A program made the translations under genes and the position numbers. The notes below the pieces were generated by a model. It was given only the letters and a program-made list of their open reading frames with translations, ran no database searches and was not told the origin of the DNA. Source: Lucifuga dentata (Eukaryota > Chordata > Actinopteri > Ophidiiformes > Bythitidae). From it: a DNA stretch of 64,000 nt. Positions 61,187 through 64,000 of the stretch are shown piece after piece. The stretch covers positions 224,496 through 288,495 of the forward strand of contig VXCM01000955.1 in the NCBI GenBank assembly GCA_014773175.1. Direction: 5' to 3'. Numbering within the stretch: position 1 is the first letter of the stretch; every line of letters starts with the position of its first letter.

Positions 61187-61884
61187 CTCTCAGTTTATTT
61201 TGTTTGTATTTTTGTATGTGGATAGTCTCACATATGTAGAAAAAAGACTGAGATAAGGCCACCAAAATGAGCCATTATACAGCTGGAATTGCTTCCATAA
61301 ATGTCTGTACAAACGAAGGGTTTGACTTTAAAAAAAAAAAAAAATTTTAAACACTGAAAATGATCGCTAATCCAAAATGTAAAGAAATAAGAAATTCAGG
61401 TACTGTTTTGACAATAACTAGCCTTGATATTTTAAATTTTACAGGCTGGATGTTCAAAATCTTTTTTTTTTTTTTTTTTTTTTTTAGCCAAACTGGATCT
61501 ATGTAATGATGATAAAGAGAATAGGTGATTAAATATATCTCTGTGAGCACAGTAATTTATAAAAATTTAAAAAAATAAATAAAAAAATACAACTGCTTGA
61601 CTGAGCATAAATTGGTACTGTGTGTTCTTTCAGGAAATTGCTGAAAAGCTGTGACCATATCCTTTACAATAACAACACCTACTGGAGAAATATATTTATA
61701 ACAGGATATAAAGTCTGGAGGAGCTGATCTTGTTGCTCCAAACATTGGTGGAATCAGACCTGATATGATTGGCTGAGAGATGAGCTGGTCTGACATCTGG
61801 TCCAGAAGCAGAACATGAATGCTTATTCATTTTAACTCATGTTGATATTCAAATATCTATGAGCCCTCTTTTCTCAATATAAAG

Positions 61885-61951
61885 AATTGGAATCAGTAGA
61901 CAGGAGAACTTATTAGGTGCTACTGGGTTCTCCTGTCTACTGATTCCAATT
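61885..61951. repeat. Perfect 25-bp inverted repeat (hairpin)
   Basis: Arms at 61885-61909 and 61927-61951 are exact reverse complements over 25 bases, around a 17-base loop. The core of the left arm is GGAATCAGTAGACAGGAGAA. There are no transposon-like flanks and no other copy in the window. Confidence 0.9.
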
Positions 61952-63943
61952 ATTTTACTCATGATATTGAAGCTACATATTTGTAGTGATATAACAGGAA
62001 CAGGAACAGGCGAATTATTTCCCTGTATTTGGCATTTATATTACCTCAACTAATGATTTTTAAACTGAATTTTAACCTTGCTGAGGATAGTATTGACCTG
62101 CTAGATGCCAGCACATGTAAATAATGATGCAAACAAAGGCTGACAGACAGGTGAAGATGATGGCATGTGCACATGGTTTTAATATTTGGGTTATATTTGC
62201 AAATAATTTCACTTGATATGAATCTTCATGTTTCCATTGTCCAGAACCATCAGCATGAAATGGAAAAGAATGATGGGGTCTCCCTGGAGTGGTCACTTGA
62301 CAGATAATGTCTCATTATCTTCAAAAATTGGTGTCTAAAATATGGCTGGGACCTGGCGTAAGCCCCCAAAATATGAAAAAACATACATGGCATCATTTGA
62401 TGATTATAGTGGACAAAAACAGAGGTGATGTGGGAAAATGGGGATGACACTGGTCAGGTTGTGTTCCTCATGTGCTCATTAAAGCAGCAAGTCACCAAGA
62501 CACCAGGATTTGCAATGAAATGGTTTGATAGTTCTAATTGTACCATCAATTAGGGAGAAAATGTTAAGGGGAAGAAGGCAACAATAAGAAAAGAGTTTTT
62601 AAATCATTGCGCAATATATGTAGCCATGAGGAGAATGTCTTTATTTAAGTGCATTTCAGCATAGTGTTTCATTTTGTCTTATTTTTTCTTTCCCTGTTTG
62701 TGAAGGATAGCAGGGAACTGTGAGCACAGTGCATTTTATGGACATGAAGTCAGAAGCTGTTCTGCAAATTTAAGGAGGTACAACAGGAATAGAGACATTA
62801 TGTCAATAATAGCATGAAAGTGAATTTAATACGCATGTATATGAGGACTCAGTATTCAGATTTGTTTTAGATTAAATTTAAAAACGTTAAAGTCGATGTG
62901 AAAGTACAAGAAGGAAAAATCATCACAGCATCATTAATATCACAAAATATATGAGAGCAAATGTGCAGCAAAGTATATTGATAACCATTGGATGTGCTTA
63001 CATGTTTACCTATTTAAAAGTGTTACAGTAAATAAAATGTTCAAGTTGTTAATCTTTTAAATGCAGATATATGAGACTGGGTAAAGGTTAATTTGTCTCT
63101 ATATTTCATAAAATCATATTCGCACATAGACACATACTCCCTGATGCAATCTGAGTATCCAGAAGAAGAACATGTCATTCTTTTGTTTCAACATATAAAG
63201 ATGTCCTCATTGAACCACCTCAGATATGAACTACAGATTAATAATAAACCATAAAATCTTTGCACAATAGGCAAGTTATGTAAATAATAAGTTGAATTTT
63301 CCCTGAAGCCTAACCCAATGAAAAGATGCTACAAAAGATCATTCTGAGGAGTTGAGTTTAATGGAAACATGTTTTGAATTAATTGTTAACTTCAATTACG
63401 TTTAGGTGGTGATAAAACAATGGTGGGACAATAAATAGTCACAATTAATCAGTGTTGGCAAATTTACATCATACAGGATCTTGTCATAAAGTACAAGCAG
63501 TCTAAAATAAGTTTGTAAAACTAAACAACAAAATACTGACAAAAAAAGATTTAATTAACATGCATATTTTATCCGTCTTTACACTTCCTCCTGTCAGTGT
63601 AAAGTTTTTTTTTAAGACAAACATCTTGTGTACTCATACAGTATAGTATACTCGTTTTTTAATCATAATGTTTATAGACCTGGGTAGTTTTTATTCCATC
63701 TTCACAGCAAATCACATGCAGGATTTAATGTATAGCTGCACAGTATATTAAATATTTTTAGATTTCTACATCTCCAGCTGCCCTTTCAGCATAATTTATA
63801 TGAATTTATTGTATAACAACAGTATTTATATAAGTATTCACACCAGTATTTTAGCTATATCAGAGACATTATGATCTGTGATGCAGCAGCGGATAAACAA
63901 TCACAAGGTCATCAGTAAATAATAAACATCAATCAACATCAAT
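61952..63943. other. Upstream flank, AT-rich, nothing recognised
   Basis: Strongly A+T-rich unique sequence without gene-like frames, terminal repeats or RNA genes that I could identify. Confidence 0.45.
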
Positions 63944-64000
63944 GCAGCCTCAAGGGGGCACAAGCCAGTGTCCTCCTTGTGCCGGTCCCAAGCCCGAATA
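63944..64000 (+). mobile_element. Start of a retroposon cut by the window end
   Basis: CACAAGCCAGTGTCCTCCTT and GTGCCGGTCCCAAGCCCG match the beginning of the element at 35632 (AGCCAGTGTGTCCCTAATGC, CGGTCACAAGCCCGGATAAA). The copy continues beyond position 64000. Confidence 0.7.

Larger units (their letters stand above)
57430..61884. other. Upstream flank, AT-rich and repeat-poor
   Basis: The long (GT)n 58285-58344 and (CA)n 61142-61185 microsatellites lie here, with T run 61463-61485. The stretch 58870-59260 lacks repeats and has homeobox-type strings such as CTCTAATTAGGTCC; it could be a conserved non-coding element. A 37-base segment at 59541-59577 recurs at 61481-61517. Near 57669-57720 a CAG and a GTGAGC enclose 50-odd bases, an exon-like arrangement with no recognised coding content. 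Confidence 0.4.

Overview
The window is vertebrate nuclear DNA from a ray-finned (teleost) fish, probably a percomorph. The evidence is two spliced protein genes with GT-AG introns, about 60% A+T, many (CA)n/(GT)n and (CT)n microsatellites, fish-type tRNA-derived SINEs and a dense load of small DNA transposons (MITEs). Most of the short open frames have no coding support.

Two genes can be read completely by joining exons. (1) At 685-4658 (+) is an odorant receptor of 323 aa split over four coding exons, which is unusual because most vertebrate odorant receptors have an uninterrupted coding exon. (2) At 46541-10144 (-) is UBL3 (ubiquitin-like 3, 117 aa). It has five coding exons, a 31-kb first intron, a C-terminal CVIL prenylation box, a CpG-rich 5' region near 46.5-47.1 kb and a likely 3' end near 8.4 kb. 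The two genes are convergent, with about 3.7 kb between the receptor stop codon and the UBL3 polyadenylation signal. There is no sign that they work together. One encodes an olfactory G-protein-coupled receptor, the other a membrane-anchored ubiquitin-fold protein.

Layout: 1-684 repeat and upstream region of the receptor; 685-4658 receptor; 4659-8404 AT-rich intergenic DNA with a SINE; 8405-46960 UBL3, mostly intronic and packed with mobile elements; 46960-64000 upstream flank of UBL3 with more elements, a long relatively repeat-poor AT-rich stretch (57.4-63.9 kb), and a retroposon cut by the window end.

The most striking structure outside the genes is a foldback element with terminal inverted repeats of about 95 bp, mostly flanked by TTAA. 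It is present in at least ten copies in 64 kb, in both orientations and in two internal subfamilies. Other elements with visible insertion hallmarks are a hAT relic with an 8-bp target duplication and a BED-finger remnant, a Harbinger-like MITE with a TAA duplication, a pogo-like MITE with TA, and a retroposon with a 15-bp target duplication.

There are 21 single-N gaps. They sit in homopolymers or between exact copies of the same 30-190 bases, and look like contig ends joined without collapsing the overlap. I found no CRISPR array, tRNA or rRNA gene, operon or other new gene system.
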